Source: Neolewinella marina (lineage in GTDB: Bacteria; Bacteroidota; Bacteroidia; Chitinophagales; Saprospiraceae). From it: DNA of 64,000 nucleotides. The stretch spans positions 1-64,000 of the forward strand of contig NZ_PDLO01000001.1 of assembly GCF_002631205.1 (NCBI RefSeq), in the 5' to 3' direction. The position numbers and the translations under genes were made by a program. The notes under the pieces are model-generated. The model worked only from the letters and a program-made list of their open reading frames with translations. It was not told the origin of the DNA and searched no databases. Position 1 is the stretch's first letter, and each line of letters starts with the position of its first letter. Positions 53,105-62,074 of the stretch are shown piece by piece.

Positions 53105-53320
53105 ATGAAGTCTCTCCAAGCCCCAAAGCCCACCGGCAGCACCCTGGTGAACCGCCGCCTTTACCGCGCCGTACGCGCCGCCCAGTTGGGCAGTTCCGAC
53201 GGACTGCGGCTGGCCGGTCGCCGGTCCGCCCTGCCGCCCGCTCGCCGTACGGAACTGGCCATGGCCATCACCGGCAGCCTGCTGATTTTCTTCCTGCTGT
53301 TGCTGGTCGTCATTGGGTGA
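53105..53320 (+). CDS. Small tail-anchored membrane protein, 71 aa
   Basis: The ATG at 53105 (MKSLQAPKPT) gives 71 residues: an Arg-rich soluble part (17-48, ten Arg) and a single C-terminal hydrophobic helix (ITGSLLIFFLLLLVVI) reaching the last residue, a tail-anchor topology. An in-frame ATG at 53066 would add 13 residues. I know no family. It lies alone between two unknown or unrelated minus-strand genes. A GACCTTTG word lies about 40 nt upstream. It could be spurious, but the helix is too regular for random GC-rich DNA. Confidence 0.5.
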   Translation: MKSLQAPKPTGSTLVNRRLYRAVRAAQLGSSDGLRLAGRRSALPPARRTELAMAITGSLLIFFLLLLVVIG

Positions 53321-53334
53321 CCCTGCCGCGGTGA

Positions 53335-54321
53335 CTACCAGCGTTGGTGCACCGTGGGTTTGATGTTCTCCTCGTAGATGGCGTTCATCCGCTGCAGCTG
53401 ATCGGCGGTCAATGGTGACCGGTTTTCTACCGAAAGGTTGGAGTGGAGGTGTTCCAGGCGGGAGGCTCCCGGAATGATGCAGCTCACCTCCGGGTGGGCC
53501 AGGATCCACTGCAGGGCCACGGGTGCCAGGTTTTCTTCGTTCGGGAACAACTCCTTGAGCTGGTCTACCGCCGCGAGCCCCCGCTCGTAGTCCACCCCGC
53601 TGAACGTTTCCCCCTGGTCGAAGGCCTCCCCGTTGCGGTTAAAGTTGCGGTGGTCTTCGGCCCCGAAGGTGGTGGAACGGCTGAACTTGCCCGTCAGCAA
53701 TCCACTGGCCAGCGGTACCCGGGCGATCACGCCGACGTTCTTCTCCCGCACCAGATCGAAGAAGAGCTCCGCCGGCCGCTGGCGGAATACATTGAAGATA
53801 ATCTGTACCGTGGCCACGTCGGGGTACTCCATCGCCTTGATGGCCTCCTCTACCTTTTCCACGCTCACGCCCAGCTGGCGGATCTTGCCCTCCTCCTTCA
53901 GCCGGGCAAAGAGCTCAAAGATCTCCGGACGGTAGTACACGTCGGTGGGCGGACAGTGCAGCTGGATCAGGTCGATGCGCTCCAGTTTCAGCCGTTTCAG
54001 GCTGTCCTCCACGTAGCCGCGCAGGGCTTCTACGGTATAATTCTCATTGGTGTGAGGGTTGATCTGCCGACCACACTTCGTGGCCACATAGATCTCTTCC
54101 GACCGCTGCCCCACTACCCTGCCCACGGCCTGCTCGCTGCGGCCGTCGCTGTACACGTCGGCAGTATCGATGAAGTTGACGCCCTGATCGATGGCTTCGT
54201 TCAGGATCCGGTCGGCGGTGGCGTCGTCGAAGGGTTCCCCCCACTTCCCGCCCACCTGCCAGGTGCCGAGACTGATCTCGCTTACGTCAAAGTTCGTTTT
54301 TCCTAATTTCCGGTATTGCAT
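53335..54321 (-). CDS. Aldo/keto reductase, 328 aa
   Basis: An NADPH-dependent oxidoreductase of the AKR superfamily with the TIM-barrel catalytic tetrad: Asp52, Tyr57 (DTADVYSDG), Lys82 (VATKCG) and His122 (LIQLHCP). The C-terminal NADP site is seen in SCIIPGASRLEHL. The start at 54321 (MQYRKLGKT) is the usual AKR opening; the longer frame upstream is not conserved. The physiological substrate is not evident. It is 14 nt from the tail-anchored protein's convergent stop. Confidence 0.92.
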   Translation of the reverse strand: MQYRKLGKTNFDVSEISLGTWQVGGKWGEPFDDATADRILNEAIDQGVNFIDTADVYSDGRSEQAVGRVVGQRSEEIYVATKCGRQINPHTNENYTVEALRGYVEDSLKRLKLERIDLIQLHCPPTDVYYRPEIFELFARLKEEGKIRQLGVSVEKVEEAIKAMEYPDVATVQIIFNVFRQRPAELFFDLVREKNVGVIARVPLASGLLTGKFSRSTTFGAEDHRNFNRNGEAFDQGETFSGVDYERGLAAVDQLKELFPNEENLAPVALQWILAHPEVSCIIPGASRLEHLHSNLSVENRSPLTADQLQRMNAIYEENIKPTVHQRW

Positions 54322-54471
54322 GCTGTTCGACTTTGGCCACGGCCACGGGGCGGCGGCGCGCAGGTGCAAAGAAGCGCAAAAATGTCCATACGGGAAGGTG
54401 GTTAGACATCACCCGTAATCATCCCTTTACTTCAATGACATAAGGCGTTGTCATACAGCCACTAACCTCAA

Positions 54472-55953
54472 TCAGGCATAATCCAACTCCAGCCGTCCTT
54501 CATCCCGGCTTTCCAGTACCGATTCGCCGCCGCGCAGGAAGGCGTCGACGGAACGGGCACACTCCCGCCCTTCCGCAATGGCCCATACGACGAGGCTTTG
54601 CCCACGGCGCATGTCACCGGCCGCAAAGACCTTGGGTACCGAAGTCTGGTAGTTGTGCTCGGGGCTGGCGGCCACGTTCTTGCGGGCATCGAGCCCTACG
54701 CCGAGGGTGTTGAGCAACCCCTCATGCTGAGGATGGAGGAAGCCAGCCGCGATCAGCAGGAGCTGACAGGGCAGCTCGCGTTCCGTACCGGGGATTTTCA
54801 CGAAGGTGTTGCGGCCGGTCTGGTCCCGGCCCCAGCGGATGTTAACGGTGCGGACGGCCCTGAGTTTTCCCTCTTCGTCCTTCAGGAATTCTTCGGTGAG
54901 GACGGCCCATTCGCGCTCGCAGCCCTCCTCGTGACTGGTGGAGGTGCGCAGGATCATCGGCCAGTTGGGCCAGGAGTCCGGGTCCCGGTCCGCAGGCGGC
55001 ATCGGCATGATCTCGATCTGGGTCACGGAGCGGGCGCCGTGGCGGTTGCTGGTACCGACGCAATCCGCGCCGGTATCCCCGCCGCCGATCACGAGCACGT
55101 CCTTGTCGCGGGCGTGGATCTCGAAGGTATCGCTCAGGTCGTCGCCGGCCACCCGCTTGTTGTTCTGCTCGAGGAATTCCATGGCGAAGTGGATGCCCTG
55201 GGCTTCCCGGCCCTGGCTGGGGATGTCGCGGGGGATGGTCGATCCACCGGCCAGCACCACGGCGTGATTTTCCCGGACCAGCTGCTTGGCGTCGACGTTA
55301 CCGCCCACGTTGGCGTTGGTGCGGAATTTGACCCCTTCGGCCTCCATCAGTTCGATGCGCCGGTCGATGACCCACTTTTCGAGTTTAAAGTCGGGAATGC
55401 CGTAGCGAAGGAGCCCTCCTATGCGGGAATTTCTCTCGTAGACCGTCACCGTATGCCCCGCCTTGTTCAGCTGGGCGGCGGCGGCCAGGCCGGCGGGCCC
55501 CGACCCGATCACAGCCACCGACTTGCCGGTCCGGCTGGCGGGGGGATTCGGGCGGGCGTAGCCCCGCTGAAAGGCCTCTTCGGCGATCGACTTTTCGATG
55601 AATTCAATCGCTACCGGTGGCTGGTTAATGCCCAGCACGCAGGCTGATTCACAGGGTGCCGGACAGATCCGGCCGGTGAACTCGGGGAAGTTGTTCGTCG
55701 AGCTGAGGATCTCAAAGGCTTCGCGCCAGTCCTGCTCGTACACCGCGTCGTTGAACTCGGGAATGATGTTGCCGAGGGGGCAGCCGCTGTGACAGAAGGG
55801 TACGCCACAGTCCATGCAGCGGCTGGCCTGGGTGATGGTCTTCTCTTCCGGCATGGGCTCGTAGAGCTCCTGCCAGTCGGTTTTGCGTATCTCCACCGGC
55901 CGCTTGGCGGGTAACTCACGCGTATGTTTCAGGAATCCGTTGGGATCTGCCAT
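54472..55953 (-). CDS. gltD: Glutamate synthase, small subunit
   Basis: The beta subunit carries FAD and NAD(P)H and passes electrons to GltB. The N-terminal iron-sulfur cysteines are in SRCMDCGVPFCHSGCPLGN and ICPAPCESAC; the FAD motif is VAVIGSGPAGLAAA and the NAD(P) motif VLVIGGGDTGADC. The C-terminal segment PKVFAAGDMRRGQSLVVWAI is typical. The start is the ATG at 55953 (MADPNGF), 493 aa; the upstream extension is not conserved. It follows gltB by 22 nt on the minus strand, the common gltB-gltD order. Confidence 0.95.
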   Translation of the reverse strand: MADPNGFLKHTRELPAKRPVEIRKTDWQELYEPMPEEKTITQASRCMDCGVPFCHSGCPLGNIIPEFNDAVYEQDWREAFEILSSTNNFPEFTGRICPAPCESACVLGINQPPVAIEFIEKSIAEEAFQRGYARPNPPASRTGKSVAVIGSGPAGLAAAAQLNKAGHTVTVYERNSRIGGLLRYGIPDFKLEKWVIDRRIELMEAEGVKFRTNANVGGNVDAKQLVRENHAVVLAGGSTIPRDIPSQGREAQGIHFAMEFLEQNNKRVAGDDLSDTFEIHARDKDVLVIGGGDTGADCVGTSNRHGARSVTQIEIMPMPPADRDPDSWPNWPMILRTSTSHEEGCEREWAVLTEEFLKDEEGKLRAVRTVNIRWGRDQTGRNTFVKIPGTERELPCQLLLIAAGFLHPQHEGLLNTLGVGLDARKNVAASPEHNYQTSVPKVFAAGDMRRGQSLVVWAIAEGRECARSVDAFLRGGESVLESRDEGRLELDYA

Positions 55954-55975
55954 GGTATTCTTTTTTCTTGAGTGA

Positions 55976-58900
55976 TTAAACCAGTTCGGCCACCTTGACA
56001 TGGACGTCGGGCTGCTGGTCCTTCTGGGCCAATACCGCCTTGTAGTCGCGGGGCATCACCTTTACGAAGTGACCCTCCTCACGCTCCCAGGCGTTGAGCA
56101 TATCCAGCGCCCGCTTCGAGCTGGTGTAGGCGAAGTGGTTGCGCACCATTTGCTTGAGCAGGGTCCGGTCGAAGTCGTTCAGCGGCTCCAGGTCGACCAT
56201 CTCGGTATTCAGTTGTTTTTTGAAGGTGCGCTCCGGGTCGTAGATGTAGGCCATACCGCCCGACATACCGGCGCCGAAGTTCTTGCCGGTTTCGCCCAGC
56301 ACCACTACTACCCCACCGGTCATGTATTCGCAGCCGTGGTCGCCCAGGCCCTCCACTACGGCCTTGACGCCGGAGTTGCGGACCGCGAAGCGTTCGCCGG
56401 CCATGCCCTTCAGGTAGGCCTCACCGGAGGTGGCTCCGTAGAAGGCCACGTTACCGATGATGATGTTCTCGTGGGGATCGAAAGTGGATAGTCGGTCGGG
56501 TACCACGATCAGGCGGGCGCCGGAAAGGCCCTTGCCGAAGTAATCGTTGGCCTCCCCTTCCAGCAGGAATTCAATGCCCTTGGCGGAAAAGGCCCCGAAA
56601 CTCTGTCCGGCCGAACCCCGGAAGCGGAACTTGATGGTGCCGTCGGGCAGCCCCTCGCCGTGAAAGCGGCGGCTGATCTCGTTGGACAGCATGGCGCCCA
56701 CGCTACGGTCGGTGTTCTTGATGTCGAAGGAGCCCGTGACCGATTCCACTTCCTCCAAGGCCAGTTTCGCCGCGGTGATCAGGCGGCGGTCCAGCACGTC
56801 GGCGATGCCGTGGTCCTGTTCCACCCGCTTGTACAGCCCGACGGATTCGTCGGCCACCTCCTTGTAGAGGATGGGGCTCAGGTCCAGGCTGCGGTACTTC
56901 CAGTGTTCCACCTCGCTGTTCATCTTCAGGTGCTCCACGCGGCCCACCATTTCATTGACGGTGCGGAAGCCGAGTTCGGCCATGATCGACCGCATGTCCT
57001 CGGCCAGGAAGCGGAAGAAGTTGATGACGTGTTCGGGATCACCGGTGAAGCGCTTGCGCAGTTCCGGGTTCTGGGTGGCGATGCCTACCGGACAGGTATT
57101 GACGTGGCACTTGCGCATCATGATACAACCTTCCACGATCAGGGCGGCGGTGGCCACGCCGTACTCTTCGGCCCCCAGCAGGGTGGCGATGACCAGGTCG
57201 CGGCCGGTGCGGAGCTGTCCGTCGGTCTGCAGGGTCACCCGGTCGCGGAGGCGGTTGCGCACCAGGGTCTGGTGGCTTTCCGCCAGTCCCAGCTCCCAGG
57301 GGAGGCCGGCGTGGCGGATGGAACTCAGGGGGCTGGCGCCGGTGCCGCCGTCGTGGCCGCTGATCAGGATGGCGTCGGCGTGGGCCTTCGCTACGCCGGA
57401 GGCGATGATGCCTACGCCGGCCTTGGAGACAAGCTTTACGTTGATGCGGGCGCGGCGGTTGGCGTTCTTCAGGTCGAAGATCAGCTGGGCCAGGTCCTCG
57501 ATGCTGTAGATATCGTGGTGGGGCGGCGGGGAGATCAGTCCGACACCGGGAGTGGACTTCCGTACGCGGCCGATCCAGTCGTCGACCTTGTGGCCGGGCA
57601 GCTGTCCGCCCTCTCCGGGCTTGGCGCCCTGGGCCATCTTGATCTGGATCTCGTCGGCGTTGGTGAGGTAGTGGCTCGTGACCCCGAAGCGGCCGGAGGC
57701 GACCTGCTTGATGGCGGAGCGCATGTTGCGGCCCTGCTCATCCAGCTCGTAGCGGATTTCGTCCTCCCCACCCTCTCCGGAGTTGGAGCGGGCCCCGATC
57801 TTGTTCATCGCAATGGCCAGGGTGGTGTGGGCCTCCCAGCTGATGGAGCCGAAGGACATGGCCCCGGTCGCGAAGCGTTTCATGATGGCCTCGGCGGGTT
57901 CCACCTCCTCGATCGGGATGGGGTCGCCCTTGCGGAAGGTGAGCAGCCCGCGCAGGGTAAGGGCCTTTTCCGTCTGTTCGTTGATGACGTCGCGGTACTT
58001 GGCGTAAGCCTCCGAGTCGTTCTTGCGGGCAGCCACCTGCAGGTAGTGGATGCTCTTGGGGTTAAAGGTATGGGCCTCACCCCGCCGCTTCCACTGGTAG
58101 ACGCCACCGACTTCCAGCTTGGGATTGGGGACGTATTCCTTGGGGTAGGCCAGGCGGTGGCGCACCAGCACTTCGCTGGCGAGACCGTCGTAGCCAATAC
58201 CCTCGATGCGGCTGATGGAACCCCGGAAGCACTCCTCCACCACTTTGCGGTTAAGTCCCAGGATCTCAAAGATCTGGGCCCCCTGGTACGACTGGAGGGT
58301 GGAGATGCCGATCTTGGACATGATCTTCAGCAGTCCTTTTCCGATGGCCTTCCGGTAGATCTTGATCACGTCCTTCAACTCGTAACCTTCCTCCTCGAAG
58401 ACGTTACGGGCGTGGAGGTCGGCCAGCGCCGCGTAGGCCATATAGGGGTTCACCGCGCTGGCACCGTAACCGATCAGGGTGGCTACGTGGTGGGTTTCGC
58501 GGATGTCGCCGCTCTCGACGACCAGACTGGTCTTGGCGCGCAGTCCCAGCTCCACCAGGTGGTGGTGTACGGCCCCGAGGGCGAGCAGGCTCGGCACCGG
58601 CGCGCTGTGGCTGTCGGCCTCGCGGTCACTCAGCACCAGGATGTTGTAGCCGCTGCGGACCAGGGACTGGGCCTGGGCACGGATGTGCTCCACGGCGGCC
58701 TGCAGCCGACCCTCCTGCCCGTCGGCGGGGAAGACGGTGCTGATTACGCCCGCCCGGAAATCGCGGTGGTGGAGTTCCCGCAGTTTGGCTACCTCGTCGT
58801 TCGTCAGGATGGGGGTGTCCAGGTGGATGTAGGTAGCGTTGGCCGCAGTGGGCTGGATGACGTTGCCCGAACTGCCCAGCATGGCGTAGAGCGACATGAC

Positions 58901-60529
58901 GCTCCGCTCGCGGATGGGGTCAATGGGCGGGTTCGTCACCTGGGCGAACAGTTGCTTGAAGTAGTTGGCGATGTGCTGGCTGTGTAGGCTCAGTACCGCC
59001 AGGGGGGTGTCGCTGCCCATGGAGCCAATGGGGTCCTTGCCCTCCTTGATCATCGGCTCGAGCAGTACGCTCAGGTCCTCTTTGGTGTACCCGAAAAGCT
59101 GTAGCCGCCGGAAGAGCGTCTGCTGATCCATGGTGACCTCCGCCTTGCGGGAAAGCGGCAGGTTCTTGATGTCCTGCCTGTATTCATCCAGCCATTCGCG
59201 GTAGGGCAGCCGCTTGCAGATGATCTCCTTCAATTCCTCGTCGCCAATGACGCGGTGCTCCTGGAGGTCGGCCACCAGGATACGGCCGGGCTGCAGTCGC
59301 CCCTTCTTCACCACCTTGCGCTGGTCCACCTTGAGGGCCCCGGCCTCCGAGGCCACGATCAGGGTGTTGTCGTTGAGCAGGCAGTAACGGCTCGGGCGCA
59401 GGCCGTTCCGGTCGAGGGTTGCCCCCACCAGGATACCGTCGGTGAAGCAGATGGAAGCGGGGCCGTCCCAGGGCTCCATCAGGGCCTTGCTGTATTCGTA
59501 GAACGCCTTTTTGAAGTCGGGCATGGCCTCGTCGTGCTGCCAGGCTTCCGGAATCATCATCATGAGGGCGTGGGGGATGCTGATGCCGTTCATGGTCAGG
59601 AACTCCAGCAGGTTGTCGAAGTTGGCGGAGTCCGACAGGCTGGTGCCACACACCGGGAAGATCATATTGAGCTCCTCCTCCGTGAAGTTGGACGTTTCCC
59701 GGATCAGGCTCTCCTTCGACCGCCACCAGTTCACGTTGCCCTGCACGGTATTGATCTCCCCGTTGTGGGCGATCATGCGGAAGGGCTGGGCCAGCTTCCA
59801 CTTGGGCACGGTATTGGTGGAGAAGCGGCTGTGGACCAGGGCGATGGCTGACTTGTAGCTCAGGTCCTGGAGGTCGTTGTAGAAGCCGGGCAGCTGCCAG
59901 GTGGTCAGCTGTCCTTTATAGACGATGGTCTTATAGCTGAAGGAGCAGAGGTAAAACTGGTCGCGGGTCTCCGGGTAGGTGATGTGGATGCGGTGGGTGG
60001 CGAACTTGCGCAAGACGTACAGCTTCCGCTCCAGGTCGGCCAGCGCCATCTCCTCGCGGGGCTTCACGAAAATCTGCTCCATCCGGGGCTGGGCACCCTG
60101 GCTGGTGGGCCCTACCTCATCGGCGTCGTGGGGATTCTTGCGGTAGGCGATCACGTCGAATCCCAGTTCGTCGCAGTAGTCCTCGAACAGGAAGCGGCAG
60201 CGGCGGGCTAGTTCCTTTTCGGCCGGCAGGAAAAGCTGCCCCACGCCGTACTTGCCGAATTCAGGGAGTACCTTGCCCAGGGCGGCCAGCTGCCGCCGGA
60301 AGAACTCGTCGGGCACCTGGGTCAGGATACCGGCTCCGTCGCCGGAATTGGGCTCACAGCCACAGGCTCCCCGGTGCTCCATATTGGCCAGCATCTTCAG
60401 GGCGTCCCGCACGATGCTGTGCTTGGCTTCCCCGCTCAGGTTGGCAATGAATCCGGTACCGCAGGCATCCGATTCCAGGTGGGGAGTGTAGAGACCTGCT
60501 TCGTTGGGGGTAGTAGATTGGTACTGCAT
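55976..60529 (-). CDS. gltB: Glutamate synthase, large subunit
   Basis: Makes two L-glutamates from glutamine and 2-oxoglutarate. The start at 60529 (MQYQSTTPNE) gives 1517 aa, the usual size. The amidotransferase nucleophile is Cys23 in SDACGTGF, after a propeptide. MEHRGACG, the central domain, and the FMN/3Fe-4S region (SGHDGGTGASPLSS; GCIMMRKCHVNTCPVGIATQ) are clear, followed by the beta-helix GXGXG-type C-terminal domain (SGGMAYIYDP). It is the first gene of gltBD. The extended frame to 60715 would place a Cys-rich lead before the propeptide and is rejected. Confidence 0.96.
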   Translation of the reverse strand: MQYQSTTPNEAGLYTPHLESDACGTGFIANLSGEAKHSIVRDALKMLANMEHRGACGCEPNSGDGAGILTQVPDEFFRRQLAALGKVLPEFGKYGVGQLFLPAEKELARRCRFLFEDYCDELGFDVIAYRKNPHDADEVGPTSQGAQPRMEQIFVKPREEMALADLERKLYVLRKFATHRIHITYPETRDQFYLCSFSYKTIVYKGQLTTWQLPGFYNDLQDLSYKSAIALVHSRFSTNTVPKWKLAQPFRMIAHNGEINTVQGNVNWWRSKESLIRETSNFTEEELNMIFPVCGTSLSDSANFDNLLEFLTMNGISIPHALMMMIPEAWQHDEAMPDFKKAFYEYSKALMEPWDGPASICFTDGILVGATLDRNGLRPSRYCLLNDNTLIVASEAGALKVDQRKVVKKGRLQPGRILVADLQEHRVIGDEELKEIICKRLPYREWLDEYRQDIKNLPLSRKAEVTMDQQTLFRRLQLFGYTKEDLSVLLEPMIKEGKDPIGSMGSDTPLAVLSLHSQHIANYFKQLFAQVTNPPIDPIRERSVMSLYAMLGSSGNVIQPTAANATYIHLDTPILTNDEVAKLRELHHRDFRAGVISTVFPADGQEGRLQAAVEHIRAQAQSLVRSGYNILVLSDREADSHSAPVPSLLALGAVHHHLVELGLRAKTSLVVESGDIRETHHVATLIGYGASAVNPYMAYAALADLHARNVFEEEGYELKDVIKIYRKAIGKGLLKIMSKIGISTLQSYQGAQIFEILGLNRKVVEECFRGSISRIEGIGYDGLASEVLVRHRLAYPKEYVPNPKLEVGGVYQWKRRGEAHTFNPKSIHYLQVAARKNDSEAYAKYRDVINEQTEKALTLRGLLTFRKGDPIPIEEVEPAEAIMKRFATGAMSFGSISWEAHTTLAIAMNKIGARSNSGEGGEDEIRYELDEQGRNMRSAIKQVASGRFGVTSHYLTNADEIQIKMAQGAKPGEGGQLPGHKVDDWIGRVRKSTPGVGLISPPPHHDIYSIEDLAQLIFDLKNANRRARINVKLVSKAGVGIIASGVAKAHADAILISGHDGGTGASPLSSIRHAGLPWELGLAESHQTLVRNRLRDRVTLQTDGQLRTGRDLVIATLLGAEEYGVATAALIVEGCIMMRKCHVNTCPVGIATQNPELRKRFTGDPEHVINFFRFLAEDMRSIMAELGFRTVNEMVGRVEHLKMNSEVEHWKYRSLDLSPILYKEVADESVGLYKRVEQDHGIADVLDRRLITAAKLALEEVESVTGSFDIKNTDRSVGAMLSNEISRRFHGEGLPDGTIKFRFRGSAGQSFGAFSAKGIEFLLEGEANDYFGKGLSGARLIVVPDRLSTFDPHENIIIGNVAFYGATSGEAYLKGMAGERFAVRNSGVKAVVEGLGDHGCEYMTGGVVVVLGETGKNFGAGMSGGMAYIYDPERTFKKQLNTEMVDLEPLNDFDRTLLKQMVRNHFAYTSSKRALDMLNAWEREEGHFVKVMPRDYKAVLAQKDQQPDVHVKVAELV

Positions 60530-60915
60530 ATTCGGATGGGGTAGCTGGAGAAAGGGACGCAGGGGCCAAAGCCACGACGTCAAATTGGATTCACAAGATA
60601 ACCGGCTGCAAAGGTGCTCACAATGTTCCACGGCATTAATCAAAAGGGATTTACACCTGCAAAGGATACTTCGAAAGAATCGTTGCGTGCACAAACATCT
60701 TATCCGGTTTTGCAAATCCCGTTACCACCGAATTATATTCCTTATTTTTACCCTGTTGAGGTATATTATACTTGATCGCTCCGAACCATCCTGGAGAACC
60801 CGTAGATTTCTAGTTCTCCGATATACGGGACTATGCAGCCCCTTGAAGGCAAATGGGGAATGTTCCACGGACTTCACGCCCCCGGATCTACTGCTTTCTT
60901 CCGACCTCCTGTTGC
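60530..60915. other. Divergent control region gltB / MazG-like gene
   Basis: About 390 bp of AT-richer DNA between divergent gltB and the pyrophosphohydrolase gene. On the minus strand TATCCTTTG at about 60660 is a near-match to a promoter element for gltB. A TTATACTTG run lies at about 60765. No riboswitch-like structure or ORF was convincing. Confidence 0.35.
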
Positions 60916-60923
60916 TATATTTG
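60916..60923 (+). promoter_or_regulatory. -7 element TATATTTG for the MazG-like/pcm unit
   Basis: Perfect TAnnTTTG, 20 nt before the ATG at 60944. Confidence 0.55.
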
Positions 60924-60943
60924 CCTCAATCCAAACAAGCTGT

Positions 60944-61408
60944 ATGAAAAGCCCAGACGCCCTGGAAGCCGTAGCCGAATTCCACCGCACATTTCACCTG
61001 CCGGTTTGCCCGGCACCCGCGATCCCGCCCCCGGAACGGTCGCGCCTGCGGGTAAACCTGCTGCGGGAGGAGCTGAAGGAGCTGGAAGCCGCCATTGCCG
61101 ACAACGACATTGTCGAAGTAGCGGATGCGCTGGCCGACCTGCAGTACGTCCTCAGCGGGGCCGTCCTTGAATTTGGACTGGGCGACAAGTTCAAGGCCCT
61201 CTTCGACGAAGTCCACCGCTCCAACATGAGCAAGACCTGCAGCAGCGCCGAAGAAGCCGAAGCCACCGTGGAACATTACCGCAACCTCCAGCAGGAGGGA
61301 CGGGTGGAACGCAGCGGCGATCACTACCTGGTGTACCGCACCGCCGATAATAAGGTGCTGAAGAACGTTAATTACTCACCGGCCGACCTCGCCGGACAAC
61401 TGAAGTAA
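60944..61408 (+). CDS. MazG-like NTP pyrophosphohydrolase family protein, 154 aa
   Basis: An all-alpha NTP-PPase fold that would hydrolyse nucleoside triphosphates to monophosphates, a house-cleaning function. The Mg-binding acidic signature is seen as REELKELEAAI (Glu43, Glu46) and IVEVADALADLQYVLSG (Glu58, Asp61, Asp65). The C-terminal HRSNMSKTC segment resembles the DR2231-type or phosphoribosyl-ATP family. The start is the ATG at 60944. The stop is one base before pcm, so they form an operon. Confidence 0.82.
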   Translation: MKSPDALEAVAEFHRTFHLPVCPAPAIPPPERSRLRVNLLREELKELEAAIADNDIVEVADALADLQYVLSGAVLEFGLGDKFKALFDEVHRSNMSKTCSSAEEAEATVEHYRNLQQEGRVERSGDHYLVYRTADNKVLKNVNYSPADLAGQLK

Positions 61409-61409
61409 A

Positions 61410-62060
61410 ATGGAAGATGGTTTTCGTCATCGCGGGCAACGCAAACGGTTGATCGACAAGCTCCGCAAGCGGGGTGAGTTCGACGACCGGGTGCTGGACG
61501 TCATGGCCAATATTCCCCGGCATTCCTTCCTGGAAAGCAGCTTCAGCGACTGGGCCTACCGCGACGAGCCCTTCCCCATTGATTGCGAACAGACCATCTC
61601 CCAACCCTCCACCGTAGCCTGGCAGACCACGGCCCTCCAACTACTGCCCCGGCAGCGGGTGCTGGAGATCGGCACGGGCTCCGGCTACCAGGCCGCCGTA
61701 CTGTCCCTCCTCGGCGGTCGGGTCTTCACCGTGGAACGTCATAAACCACTGTACAAGAAGGCAAAACTTACCCTGAAGAAACTCCGGCTTGACCGGGGCA
61801 TCCGCTTCTTTCTGCGCGATGGGAACCGGGGATTGCCGGAAATGGCCCCCTACGCCCGCATTCTGGTCACGGCCGGAGCCACTTCCGTTCCCCAGGCCCT
61901 CCTGGAGCAGCTGTCCATCGGGGGCATCCTGGTGATCCCCGTGGGACCGGAAAACGAGATCCAGCAGTTGCTCCGCATTACCCGGCGGTCGGAAACGGAG
62001 TACGAAGAGGAGAAACTCGGACTGTGCCGCTTCGTTCCCTTCCGCAGCGGCATTGCCTGA
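61410..62060 (+). CDS. pcm: Protein-L-isoaspartate O-methyltransferase
   Basis: Repairs isoaspartyl damage in proteins with SAM. Family marks are the N-terminal RHSFLESSFSDWAYRDEPFPI, the QTISQPSTVA substrate loop, the SAM motif VLEIGTGSGYQAAVLS, and GRVFTVERHKPL. Length 216 aa is normal. It follows the MazG-like gene by one base. Its convergent neighbour is the serine hydrolase, 14 bp away. Confidence 0.93.
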   Translation: MEDGFRHRGQRKRLIDKLRKRGEFDDRVLDVMANIPRHSFLESSFSDWAYRDEPFPIDCEQTISQPSTVAWQTTALQLLPRQRVLEIGTGSGYQAAVLSLLGGRVFTVERHKPLYKKAKLTLKKLRLDRGIRFFLRDGNRGLPEMAPYARILVTAGATSVPQALLEQLSIGGILVIPVGPENEIQQLLRITRRSETEYEEEKLGLCRFVPFRSGIA

Positions 62061-62074
62061 ACAAAACCCAAAAC

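Noticed and set aside
56660-58987. 775-codon ORF antisense to gltB
   Set aside because: Compositional shadow of gltB; low-complexity Val/Gly/Asp-rich product.
60530-60715. N-terminal extension of gltB
   Set aside because: Would put 62 non-conserved Cys-rich residues before the propeptide; 60529 gives the normal length with Cys23 as nucleophile.
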